The translations under genes and the position numbers were made by a program. A stretch of 64,000 nt of DNA from Ceratopteris richardii (taxonomy: Eukaryota; Streptophyta; Polypodiopsida; Polypodiales; Pteridaceae): contig CM035416.1 of NCBI GenBank assembly GCA_020310875.1, positions 72,112,983 to 72,176,982 on the forward strand. The letters are read 5' to 3'. Shown in pieces: positions 10,840 to 20,467 of this stretch (positions are counted from its first letter, which is position 1; each line of letters starts with the position of its first letter). The notes below the pieces were generated by a model that worked only from the letters and a program-made list of their open reading frames with translations, ran no database searches and was not told the DNA's origin.

Positions 10840-11379
10840 TCACTCTGGAGTCATGATTCTGGTCAAGACAGATTTACCACGGGGAGTTCTTGGCTCTCTC
10901 TCTAAGTTCCCTTGCTCTATATCACCCATGTCGGTTTCCGCAATCACATTTCCAAACTCATCAGTTCTATCAGGAAGAGTGGTGACTACATATATAGTCC
11001 CCTCTTTATCTAGGTATGCTCCATTCTCAAACTTGACTACCGGGTGGTCTAATCCATGGGGTTGATCGGGGTTCTTAATCTGGACCACCGATCTCCTCAG
11101 TCCGTCTTCGTAGATGCGAGCACCTAGACGATTTGTCCTGATGTATTCCAGCTGATTCTTGTATGGTCCTTCTGGCTTTTCTAGATAAGCCAACCCTGAA
11201 CTACCTACTGGTCTCTCCATGTGATAGGACATCTCAGAATCACTTGTTTCTGATCTGGGAGTGTATGGGTAATCACTCAACTGTTGGGCCCAAGACCTGG
11301 CAGTGTGATTGGCACTAGCTTCAGAAGATCTGAGGCTTTGTCTGTCTCGGCCTAAGTGTCTGCCTGATCTAAGGTTCAT
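10840..11379 (-). pseudogene. E1 gag N-terminal segment
   Basis: Starts at ATG 11379 (MNLRSGRHLG). The same start is found in E2 (13900) and E3b (50872), which supports it. The segment has an acidic, Ser-rich beginning, then a conserved module (NRLGARIYEDGLRR, PVVKFE, YLDKEGT). It ends at TGA 10842-10840, where E2 has TGG (Trp), so a G-to-A change broke it. The frame then continues unchanged into the rest of gag. I do not recognise the domain. It is not the usual gag core and may be a lineage-specific N-terminal addition. Confidence 0.85.
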
Positions 11380-12282
11380 ATGCCTGATTTATCTACCCCC
11401 TTGGACTCAAGCACACTCTCGTTGCAAGTTAATTTGCACCAATCACTTTGTTCTTTTGAGTTGAATATTATGTTTATGGTCTTGTCTGAAATCGCGTCGT
11501 CAGGAGTACTTAAGTGAATTTCCGCACTTGATAAGTGATCGATTCCCGTTTACCTTTTGTCCCTTAGGGTTTTCGCACTTAAGACCTATTTACTTCTTGC
11601 ACTTGGTTGATTAATACTCTTGGACTTGATTCGTGCCTAACGTTGCCCTAATTAATTACCATACCTAAGTCGTACTTAGCCTAGGCTGGGAATTGACAAA
11701 GGAGGGTTGAGAGATCTTCCAACCTCAATTAGCTGGTTGACCAGACTGCTACACAAGCCCAGGAAGCCTTCTCCCAAGCTTGGTACTCACCCTTGCTAGC
11801 TTGCTTTGGATTGCCTTGAGTGCACACAAAGTTCCTGCAAAAGCTCACCCGTTAGTATAGCTCTATTACCACAAGTAATTGGAAAACACACATCAATATT
11901 TTTAGTCCCCCTGGAGTAACTCACTATATCCCCTGAATCTGAGAACCACTTAGTTCCACCTAAAGGTCAACTTAAAAATGCATGTTCTAAAACTCCGCGT
12001 ATGATTCTTACAAAAACCAGTCAAGGTCCACGTAGGATTCTCAACGAGCTTTCCAACGAGACCAAAATCTCATCAATCGGAGTTCGTATGGTCAAGTTAT
12101 GACCATTCAGGCACTAAAGGGTCAAAACAAGCTCTCAGGGTTCAGGAGATCCCTCTCTGGTTTCTAGGCCTTTTGCCCACTTCCAAGGTTCTAAAGTTAT
12201 ACCAAGGTGCCTAAAATTAAGCTCAACTACCCTTCCAATCACTCAAAAAATAACCCTAAATTTTCATGCGTTAAAGGCCATG

Positions 12283-12868
12283 TATCGCGATAGGTCGGGT
12301 CGAGGTGTCGCTATAGGCCAAAGTGTTGCAATAGCTCGTGAGGTTTCGCGATAGGCCGAAGTGTCGCGATAGCTCGTGAGTGTCGCGATAGCTCGGGTCG
12401 AGGTGTCACGATAGGTCGAGGTGTCGCGATAGGTCGTGAGGTGTCGCGATAGGCCGAGGTGTCGCGATAGCTCGTGAGTGTCGCGATAGGTCGTGAGGTG
12501 TCGCGATAGCTCGTGAGTGTCGCGATAGGTCATGAGGTGTCGCGATAGGTCGTGAGGTGTCGCGATAGCTCGTGAGTGTCGCGATAGCTCGGGTCGAGGT
12601 GTCGCGATAGGTCGCGAGGTGTCGCGATAGGTCGTGAGGTGTCACGATAGCTCGTGAGGTGTCGCGATAGGTCGTGAGGTGTCGCGATAGGCCGAAGTGT
12701 CGCGATAGGTCGCGAGGTGTCGCGATAGGTCGTGAGGTGTCGCGATAGCTCGGGATATGGTGAATTTTTTTGTTCTGTCTAGTGATCCTGGGAGCTCTAG
12801 GCCTGCGCAGTGTCGTGGTGCACTCAGAATCGTGATTGGGTGAAATTTTCGGAGTGTCGCGATAGCTC
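12283..12868 (-). repeat. tandem TCGCGATA array in E1 leader
   Basis: About 20 exact copies of TCGCGATA in under 600 bp, mostly with a period of 19-20 bp and sometimes 27. The unit on the plus strand is close to GTGTCGCGATAGGTCGTGAG; in the sense direction the core is CTATCGCGACAC. A few units carry a C-to-T type change (TCACGATA, TCGCTATA). TCGCGA is palindromic and has two CpGs, so the array is a local CpG island. Open frames across it are translations of the repeat. Confidence 0.95.
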
Positions 12869-13159
12869 GAGCTCAACGCCTCGGGGACTGTGCAGACAAA
12901 TTCTGTACCTGCTGAGCTTGTTGGAGATGATGATGGAGCTGCCACCTGCAAGAAACATGCAAAAAACACACAAAGACAAGCACACACACTCGCTCTCTCT
13001 CAAACTCGCACACAACAAATGAGGGGAATGACAAGGAAGAGGGAATATGTAGTGGGGAAGGAGAAGGAAGTGGAGATGGAGAAGGAGGTGAAGATGGAGA
13101 TGGAGATGGAGAAAAATCAGAAATTTACCAAATACTTACCATTCCAACGCGTCCTCTCT

Positions 13160-13176
13160 ACGTCTTACCATCACAC
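13160..13176 (-). promoter_or_regulatory. candidate splice donor just after the PBS (E1)
   Basis: The minus strand reads GTGATG/GTAAGAC, with the donor GT at 13168-13167, 28 nt after the PBS. The same GTGATG/GTAAGAC lies 26 nt after the PBS of E3b (49013). Conservation of a near-consensus donor at this place resembles a retroviral major splice donor. Confidence 0.6.
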
Positions 13177-13195
13177 GCTCATCCTCGAAGCTCGA

Positions 13196-13213
13196 TCCCC
13201 GGCAACGGCGCCA
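13196..13213 (-). other. primer binding site, tRNA-Asp type (E1)
   Basis: The minus strand reads TGGCGCCGTTGCCGGGGA, complementary to the 3' end of plant tRNA-Asp as known from Athila-type elements. It lies 8 nt after the LTR end, in the expected position. Confidence 0.9.
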
Positions 13214-13221
13214 AAATTTGG

Positions 13222-13801
13222 TGTAGCTCAGTGATGAGTAGCACCTCCTTTAATGTGAATCCGGGAAGACGTGAGGATGGTATGAAGACCACGAGCAAGT
13301 GGAAGCACAAGTGCGTGAGTGAGAAGCACACAAGCATGCACACACATACACGCACACGCGCACACACGGCAAGAACAAAGAGAGTAAGACAATGGAATCA
13401 CTTCTATTGCAACCAAGTTCTCATACAAGCTCAAACTACCAGAAGCTAACCCCAAAAATGAGCTCTCTGGCTCTATTTATAGTTTTTTACTAACTTTGGC
13501 CCTGTCCAGACCTAGTGTCCGGCCTAGTTAAAAATTAGGTTCCAGGGCTTATTTGAGGGCCCAAACGAGATCTAAAAATTATAAAAATTGGCAGGCAACT
13601 ACTTCTAAGGCTCCCCAAGCTCGAGGACTCCTCGGCTTGTACAAAATGGAGCTACAAAAAGGTGAAATGATATTTACAAGGGTTTGTAGTGATGAGAATC
13701 ACTTTAAAATGATGTGAGGGTTTTGAAAAAAAATGAAGGGTTGCCTCAGTGCTAGATCTGCATGTGTGTCCGTACTTGCTTCTTCCCGTATACTGTCAAC
13801 A
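13222..13801 (-). repeat. 5' LTR of E1
   Basis: About 580 bp, from TGTTGACAG at 13801 to GAGCTACA ending at 13222. It aligns with the LTRs at 19859-20467 and 48324-48962: same TG start, shared blocks around the TATA box, a TG-rich stretch, and the same end. A TATAAATA box lies at 13481-13474, followed by a GAGCC-AGAG-AGCTC-like inverted repeat. Confidence 0.92.
13474..13481 (-). promoter_or_regulatory. TATA box in E1 LTR
   Basis: TATAAATA on the minus strand. The equivalent positions hold TATAAAAA in the E2 3' LTR (20208) and in the E3 LTR (48673), each followed by a short GAGCT..AGCTC inverted repeat near the likely RNA start. Confidence 0.7.
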
Positions 13802-16800
13802 CTCGTTTTGAAGTTGATCCTCCAAAGGGACTAGGAAACCAAGGGGGCCCAAGGGATTTTGAGCAATACAAAGAGGAATTTTGGGACTATAAGACAAAGC
13901 TTATGAACCTGAGGTCTGGTAGACATCTAGGCAAGGATAAACAAAGCATTAGATCTTCTGAGGCTAGTGTCAACCATACAGCTAAGTCTTGGGCACAACA
14001 ACTAAGTGGTCATCCTTACAGACTACGTTCAGACACAAGTGATTCAGAAATGTCTTTTAGCATGGGGAAACCTGTAGGTGGCTCAGGAACTGATTATCTA
14101 CAAACACCAGAAGGACCCTATAAGACACAATTGGAATATATTCGGGCCAACCGATTAGGTGCTCGCATCTATGAGGATGGCCTGAGGCGATCAGTGGTCT
14201 AACTCAAAAATCCAGATCAACCCTTTGGACTGGAACACCCGGTGGTCAAGTTCGAAGAGGGTTCATACATTGATAAGGAAGGAACCATGTATGTGGTCAC
14301 CAACCTACCAGATAGGATTGATGAGTTTGGAAATGTCATTCCTGAGAATGAAATAGGAGACCTAGAACAAGGAAATGTAGGACAAGGACCCCAGACTCCT
14401 AGAGGCAAGTCAGTTTTGACCAGAGTGATCACTCCAGACTGGATCCCTCAAGACAACAAAAGCATAGAACTATTCTTGAATAGAGAAACAGAGGAAGCCT
14501 TTTGGAGATTCAAGCCAAATCAACCTAGCCAATTGGGCATAGTCATCATCTACGAGTTCAAGGATCCAGAGACACCAGGCAAAGTGGTCTACCTGGATAA
14601 CACATCAGAGAAAATTTTCTTGGTAACAGAACATGATAGACATGCATATACTTGGAAGAGTGAATTGATTTTCCCTCCACCAAGATCCAATGTTTCCCAT
14701 GGCCTCCAAGGAGTAGGATCATCCCACGCTCATGAAGCCCAGAGAGAAAGAACTAGAGAGAGACCTGAGGTAAGTTTTGCACACACAGTGGGCAGGAATA
14801 GGTAAGGATTTGAAAATGAAAGACTTGAAAGAGAGACACATCAAGCACATAGGCAACAAAGAGATGAACAGGATTTTCCATTGCTTAGACCCCGAGAGCA
14901 CCCAAGAACCCTTAGTCCCACTCAAGTGATCAAGGCAATGAAGAATTATTTTGACGGGTCAGGAGATCCTTATGATCATGTGGCCGAGTTCAAACAAGTG
15001 TTAAGAGCTGAGCAGGTTGAGGACTTGTTCACCCAATACGAAGCATTTGGTTTGACTCTTAAAGGCACTGCCTTGGCTTGGTTTCAGCCATTGAGTAGTC
15101 GCAACTATCGCGATATAGGTCAACTGCTAGACGAATTCATTGTAGAATTTTCCAAGAGTGTATCAGGCATAACACATCATCTTTGATCCACAGCTTCAAG
15201 CAGACACCCCAAGAAACAGTGCGGCTAGCAGGCAGAAGGTTCAGACAGTATCTAGAGAGATGCCCTGCTCCAGAGTTACCCACACCAGCCAAACAAGTGG
15301 CTTTGTTTTTAGATGGCTTACTAAGCACTAAGTTAAGATCATATGTGTACTTGAAAGAGCCTAGATCCATAGAAGAGTGTGTGCAGACGTGCATTGACAT
15401 AGAAGATAACTTGGGTGAGGAGTTAGGATTATCCAAACTCTATAAGGATTCAGATAGTTCTACTAGTCATACTTCAAAAATCTCCATGGAAATAGAGGAG
15501 ATAGCAGAGCAAGTTGCCAAGAAGCTGGGGGTCCAAAATAAACAAACACAGAGAGTCACTCCATTGAATCGGTGTTATACTTGCGGAGGCTACCACATGG
15601 CTAATGTATGCCCATTGCACAACCAGAACATGAGAGAAAGGAATGCTCCATATTGCACTATTGAGAGAAAATATACGAACCACACGGCTTAAGATTGTCC
15701 CTATAATAGGCACACTGTTAGACAGAATTATCAACAACCTTACCAACTAGGTAGGTATCAAAACCAATACCAACAGCCATATTATAGACCACAACAGCAA
15801 TATCAGGCACAATATAGGCCACAACCAGTCTTGGGAAACCAACCACTAGCTCCTGCCAACGTGATTCCAGTCAAATATGTTGTGGGAGAGGAAAATCCAA
15901 ATAGAGCATTGGTCCCACTAACCCCATTGATACCAGATAATGACTCTCATGCTCATAGTTCAGACTACTCCTATGAAGGTAGTCCACATGCTTATTACAC
16001 AGAGTCACCTGAACATAGTGAGATTTACCCATATCAATATGAGGCACAACCTATGGAACAAAATTGGGAGCCAGAATACTCCAATGTCATGTACACAAAT
16101 CCTAACCCTAGGCCCCAATTGAGACAAATGAGACCACAAGCCCCTAGAGGATCTTGTTTCAGATGTCAAGGTGACCATTTCCTTCGTGATTGTCCCCACC
16201 CACCATCTCCGAGTCAAGGTCAGGCTATCACAATACAAGCTTTTTGTCCTGAATGTGGCAAAGACCATCTTCCTAGAGATTGTCCAAGAAACCCCTCCAG
16301 TGCACCCAAGATTACACCCATTAATGTGGTAGGCTTAGTGGCTGATTCAAGTTCAAGTAGCAGTAATGTGGCACCTGTACATGCAGTTACTAGGGCACAA
16401 GCATTAAAACAAGATAAACCAGCAGAACAATCGGAGTTGAGTGAATCAGGAGAGCCTAGTAAGAGGAAAACAAGAACATGGAAAGATACCAGAGAGAAGG
16501 CCAATCGCAAGTGGAATAAAACGTTATCGAAACTAGAAGAAAGCTTGAAAGACGCAAAAACAAAAATAGAAGACATTGCATCTCAAAACCCCTCGCATGC
16601 CGAAACTCCATCCACTCCACCTCATCCCACCCCACCACCCATTGTAAATAGGCCGCAACCAGGGTCTGTTCTAGCAGATCCAACCCCAGAAGGCTTGGAC
16701 ATGATGTTCAAGGCCTATCAGGCTCGACTTCAAGAAGGGCCAACAGCTGCAAACCTAGACAAGAGTTACCCTAGAGCAGATTTAGAGATTGAACTAATGA

Positions 16801-17200
16801 AAATGTGCATGAAAATGGTAGAACAAGCTCAAGCCATACTTGAGACTAGTCAAAAGTTCAATCAGACAAACTCTATCAAATCAGATTTTCATTTCCACGG
16901 CTTACTAGAAAGATTAGAGCAATTGGTAAACAAACCACAAGTTTCTTTACCTCCACAGGCTCAACCAGTTATTGAAAGAGGAAGCTCACCACCAATGGGA
17001 GCTTATGTTCCTAATTCCACAGATGTTGGAATACCTCCTTCAATTCAACAGTACTCTCAAGAGTTCTTGCGGGAAATACAAGAAGAGAAATGGGCCAAGG
17101 AGAAGGGTAACTCCCCTCCTATTCCTGAGATTGATGATCTTCATGATCAATTTCCCCAAGTCATTCCATCTATTTACGAAGATGAAGCAGAACAACAAGA
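13802..17200 (+). pseudogene. E2 gag
   Basis: The start is ATG at 13900 (MNLRSGRHLG). In-frame stops lie at 14200 and 14803, a frameshift near 15165, and a further stop at 15690. The gag core (MKNYFDGSGDPYDHVAEF, LAGRRFRQYLERCP) and three C-x2-C-x3-H-x4-C knuckles (about 15571, 16156 and 16246) are intact. The stretch 16690-17195 is about 93% identical to E1 at DNA level, while upstream gag is much more diverged, which suggests a recombined tract. The coding part stops near 17198 in the gag-PR linker and joins integrase-tail sequence. Confidence 0.88.
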
Positions 17201-18490
17201 TTTAGTGGTTGTAGAGTCAAGTTATATCAAGAACCTCTTACAGAGGACATGCTAATGAGACTCAACACTGCTAAGAAATGAAAAGAAGAAGAGTTAAGGG
17301 TGAGGGAAGAAGCACAAGTAGAGGCTAGAGAGCGCATAAGGCGAAATAAGTTAAGGTGACTAGGCCTAGATGTCAACTCAAAAGCTCCAAAATATCACAT
17401 GGATATGTGCCAAAAATCAGGCATTGCGACTTCTCAAGTCATTGACCGACGTCCATTCGTGACCATAGAGATAGGACAAGGGAAGGGTGCAAGGACTGTG
17501 AAAGCATTGATTGACTCAGGTGCAGCAAGTAGTGCAGTTAGAATTTCCTACTGCCAAGACTTGCAGTTGAACATCAATCCCATAGAAGCTTATCTCATAG
17601 GATTGGGAGGTGTGGAAACCCCTTGTTTGGGCGAGGTGGAACTTCCCATCTACCTTCAAGATGTTCCAATGAAAGTCAAAGTGCTAGTATGTCAAGATGA
17701 GAACCTTACAGAACCACTTGTCTCGGGTCAAGATTGGATCTATGACCATGCAGTTAACTTAAACCTAAGAAGTCAAATTCTTCAAGTTTGGGTACATGAA
17801 CAATGCATTACGTTAGTATTAGAGAACTGCATGCTCCTAGATCATGGCTCGACACACTCTCTTAGTTCTTCCAAGACTAATCATATGAAAGAAGTTGTTG
17901 TATGTGTCAAAAGCTCTATGATGCAGAAGGATTCAATCGTGGAAGACCAGGTTCGAAGGCGGGTGGATCTCTCTTCTTCTCCAAAGAATCAAGTAGCCAC
18001 AGTAGTGAGTCCACCACACAAGCAAACACAACCGTTCACGACAATGGCTACATCAAATAGAAAGACACCATTCGATAAGAAAGCAGTTCCGAGCATGAAG
18101 CAGATCTGGGTACGCAAAGGAGAGCAACCACCAGCCTTGCCCCCACAAATCCCATCCAGGCAAGCCAACCAGGTCAGAAGACGAAGGAAGTAGCTCGGAC
18201 AAGCTCAATCACAAGGTATCCAACAAGTTTGGGTGCCTAAGAAATTAGCTGCAGCTCAACAAGGGCGATTACAGATGTGGGTACCTAAGAAGCTCTTACA
18301 TCTACAACAACCTATGTTCTCCCACATGCGAAAGGTCTCAACAAAGAGGCCAAAAGGAGAAGAGGGTAAGAACCACGTACAGAGACCGAAAGGAGATCAA
18401 ATCAGCTCTTCAACAATAGTAGGAAGACGTGCAAGAGCCAACCACGAAGGATCAAACCCTCAAGAAACCATCCAAACATGAAGCAACCAA
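17201..18490 (+). pseudogene. E2 integrase tail fused to second retropepsin (PR2)
   Basis: After the deletion junction the frame reads SGCRVKLYQEPLTE, matching the E1 integrase tail, then runs into PR2 in the same frame, with stops at 17279 and 17357. PR2 has LIDSGAAS (GAC at 17513), YLIGLGGVETP and VSGQDWIYDH. The tail shows four W motifs (QIWVRK, QVWVPK, QMWVPK and a weaker KWIPI), with a stop at 18191. E2 has an Arg codon where E1 has the TGA before PR2, so this copy shows that integrase tail and PR2 belong to one translation unit. Confidence 0.85.
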
Positions 18491-18654
18491 AGGAGATTGC
18501 TACACAGTCGAAGACCGTTCTCAAATGGATCCCTATAAGGAGGAATGATCAGCTGGCATCTCGACATACAATGGATACCTCCAACAAAGATGGCGTCAAC
18601 ATCTGCAAATGACATTAAGCCTCGACGAGCGACAACCATGTGCTCCTTGCACAA

Positions 18655-18765
18655 CCCTATCTTTTGCACCATTCAGGCCATGCATTTCCAAAGTATGCAT
18701 TAACATAGGGCTACATTACATGGCCGTGCATAGACACAACTAAGAGTCCCATGCACAAGAGCACA
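18655..18765 (+). repeat. PR2-ORF3 spacer, first copy in E2
   Basis: Imperfect direct repeat with 19434-19545 (shared TTTTGCACCAT, ATGCATTTCC, CATAGGGCTACATTACA, GGCCGTGCA). It is homologous to the E1 spacer near 2130-2040. A branch-point and pyrimidine stretch like that before ORF3 in E5 follows at about 18788-18812. Confidence 0.7.
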
Positions 18766-18865
18766 TTGACATATGTCAATTATTTTTTCTGATACTAACA
18801 TCTGTCTTCTTGTGTGTGACATTGTTCCTCTCAAAAAAAAAAAAAAGGGACCGAGAGTCAGAACT

Positions 18866-19215
18866 TGTTTCCAGGTTTCGCTCATGGAACATGAATGTTG
18901 AAGATGGAACTATTGATTACTGGGCATTTATCAGTTTGGATAGAAGTGTGTCTCGGCTAGGAGGTGTGAAGAACTTGAAGGTCCACAACTTGAGTGATGC
19001 TTAACTACTGCATGTAGTATAATCTACAGGGAGATATCTGCAAGAGGTAGTTTGGTATCCTGAGAATTCTTGTCCATATATCGGGAAGAGAAGACTCCTG
19101 CTTGTGGTGAGCTACAGAGAATATGTGAAACTAAGCTTGGTGTAGTTATCGAATGTTTTTTGTCAAGGAATATAAAGAAATTCAATTCTCAGTATTTGGC
19201 AAATGATGCTTTGAA
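18866..19215 (+). pseudogene. captured Argonaute-like fragment (MID region) at the ORF3 position of E2
   Basis: Two stretches in the element's sense orientation look like plant Argonaute. Codons 18880-19003 read WNMNVEDGTIDYWAFISLDR, which fits the conserved WNM...G..I..WA.I.F start of the MID-Piwi part. Codons 19070-19205 read EEKTPACGELQRICETKLG, then FLSRNIKKFNSQYLANDALK, then GG, which fits the GDLKRICET-DLG...KQYLAN-ALK..GG segment of the MID domain that holds the guide 5' phosphate. The part between them is broken by stops. It lies between two copies of the PR2-ORF3 spacer, with an A14 run just upstream. It cannot encode a working protein. The match is from memory of the family; a protein search would settle it. 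Confidence 0.72.
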
Positions 19216-19433
19216 AGGAGGAGACAGGATTAGCCACTCAAAGGATTTCATCAGTGGACCATCAACACGAACATTCATCAACAATGTTCCATCCCAAAGG
19301 CCGAGTGTACAACATGAAGAGATGAACATCGATCGACCTTCTCCATGGTAAGTATCCTTACTCTAGAAACATCATCACCATGATAGCTTAGGAAACCTCT
19401 TCTTCGGCATACCCTTGAGCACTTAGCTCAAGA
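19216..19433 (+). other. sequence downstream of the Argonaute-like fragment
   Basis: The frame of the Argonaute-like piece stays open to 19351 (GPSTRTFINN, MNIDRPSPW) but I see no clear match to the family beyond about 19215. It may be more of the captured transcript or unrelated sequence. Confidence 0.4.
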
Positions 19434-19545
19434 CCCCCAATTTTTGCACCATACTTCTTCCAATGCATTTCCCAAGTAAGCATTCATAGGGCTACATTAC
19501 AAGGCCGTGCACAAGACATATATTTTCCTCAACCCATGCACGATC
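19434..19545 (+). repeat. PR2-ORF3 spacer, second copy in E2
   Basis: Partner of 18655-18765, roughly three quarters identical, so it is either old or was taken from a different element. Sequence to 19845 has no gene that I recognise and is the 3' untranslated part of E2. Confidence 0.7.
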
Positions 19546-19845
19546 ACACTTACCCATCACTCAATATGGGTTACGCGTACTTGGCATGAGCTACATATGA
19601 ATATTATCTTTGGAAGATCTAGAAGGACATCAATGGAGACTCACAACGACACAGTCATGCTGAAATCCAACGAAGAAGCACATACCAAGGGGGGACAACT
19701 TGCACAAGCTCGCAATGACAAATGAGGAACAAGACAACAAAACTGCTACAATTGCAAGATAGATGGTTCTTAGGATGGACACTACCTCTCAAAGCACTAC
19801 ATGGAACAACCATTACAACAAGGGTCTGTCGGGGACGACAGACTC

Positions 19846-19858
19846 GAGAGGGGGGGAG
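19846..19858 (+). other. polypurine tract of E2
   Basis: GAGAGGGGGGGAG directly before the LTR start TGTTG. This is the canonical primer position for plus-strand synthesis. Confidence 0.9.
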
Positions 19859-20467
19859 TGTTGAAGCTCAAAGTCAAGGACAAAGCATGGAAGCACATCA
19901 AAAGGGTGGACACACAAGGAAAGAGAGCAAGTAGGGAGCGCCAAGAAGTGTATGTCAAATTGTCAGAAGAATTCCCTACAAAAATAGTGATTTTCATCAC
20001 TAAAAACCATTGTAAATACCATTTTCTATTTTTATAACTCCATTTTGTTCAAGCCGAGGATTCCTCGAGCTTGAGGAGTATTAGAAGTACCATCATACCA
20101 ATTTTCATAATTTTTAGACTTCGTTTGAGCCCTCAAATAAGCCCTGGAACCTAATTTTTAACTAGACCGGACACTAGGTCTGGGCAGGGCCAAACTAGTC
20201 AAAAAACTATAAAAAGAGCTAGAAAGCTCATTTTTGGGGTTAGCTTGTTTAGAGAATAGAACTTTTGTAAGAGAACTCTTTTGCAATCGAAGCTTTCCAT
20301 TGTTCCTCTCTTTGATCTCACCTTATGCGCGTGTGTGTGTATGTGTGTGAATGTTTGTGTGCTTTCACTCACGCACTTGTGCTTTCACTTGCTCGTGGTC
20401 TTCATACCGGTCCTCACGTCTCCGCGGATTGACAAGTAAAGGAGGTGGTGCTTACGCTTGAGCTACA
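19859..20467 (+). repeat. 3' LTR of E2
   Basis: 609 bp from TGTTGAAGC to GAGCTACA. It aligns with the E1 and E3 LTRs. TATAAAAA box at 20208. The next five bases (ACTAC) are the predicted target-site duplicate; its partner should lie left of the window. Confidence 0.92.

Larger units (their letters stand above)
11380..13195 (-). other. E1 5' leader (untranslated region)
   Basis: No convincing gene. Reading in the sense direction from the PBS: a donor-like site (13168), a pyrimidine-rich tract (13120-13020; purine on the plus strand), a second acceptor-like TTTCTTGCAG near 12945, the TCGCGATA array (12868-12283), then about 900 bp of unique leader. Parts near 11840-11640 match the E3 leader at 50470-50600, so the leader is homologous between subfamilies. 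Confidence 0.75.
1..13801 (-). mobile_element. E1: Ty3/gypsy LTR retrotransposon, Athila/Tat-like, 3' end outside window
   Basis: On the minus strand the order is 5' LTR (13801-13222), tRNA-Asp primer site, splice-donor-like site, leader with a tandem array, gag, protease, RT, RNase H, integrase, a second retropepsin, and ORF3 running off the left edge. From 11379 to 2131 one reading frame holds for about 9.2 kb with no frameshift, only five in-frame stops. RT, integrase tail and the short-spaced gag knuckles suggest the Ogre/Tat/Athila branch, and I see no chromodomain. The LTR starts TGTTG at 13801 and abuts E2 leader sequence, so E1 probably inserted into E2. The lineage is inferred from memory of motifs. 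Confidence 0.9.
13802..20467 (+). mobile_element. E2: internally deleted Ty3/gypsy element of the E1 family with captured host-like fragment
   Basis: Order: leader end (13802-13899), gag, direct jump to the integrase tail and PR2, spacer, Argonaute-like fragment, second spacer copy, 3' region, PPT, 3' LTR. PR1, RT, RNase H and most of integrase are absent, so E2 could move only with proteins from a relative. Its 5' LTR and PBS are not seen. The left edge coincides with the LTR start of E1, so E1 most likely inserted into the E2 leader and the rest lies left of the window. Confidence 0.85.

Noticed and set aside
12283..12868. CRISPR-like array
   Set aside because: Period of about 20 bp with almost no unique spacer, inside a plant retrotransposon leader; it is a simple tandem repeat.
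12264..12987. Long open frames with repeated SYRDTS and TYRDT-type peptides
   Set aside because: They are translations of the TCGCGATA tandem array; no conserved start and no homology outside the repeat.
13762..13899. ATG at 13762 as the start of E2 gag
   Set aside because: It lies inside the antisense of the E1 LTR; the conserved start is MNLRSG at 13900.
17195..17201. E2 and E3a deletions as reverse-transcribed spliced RNAs
   Set aside because: The bases lost next to the left breakpoints do not begin with GT in the undeleted relatives, so ordinary introns do not fit.
18810..18879. N-terminal extension of the Argonaute-like frame from 18810
   Set aside because: It reads through an A14 run and pyrimidine-rich leader; the similarity begins only near 18880.
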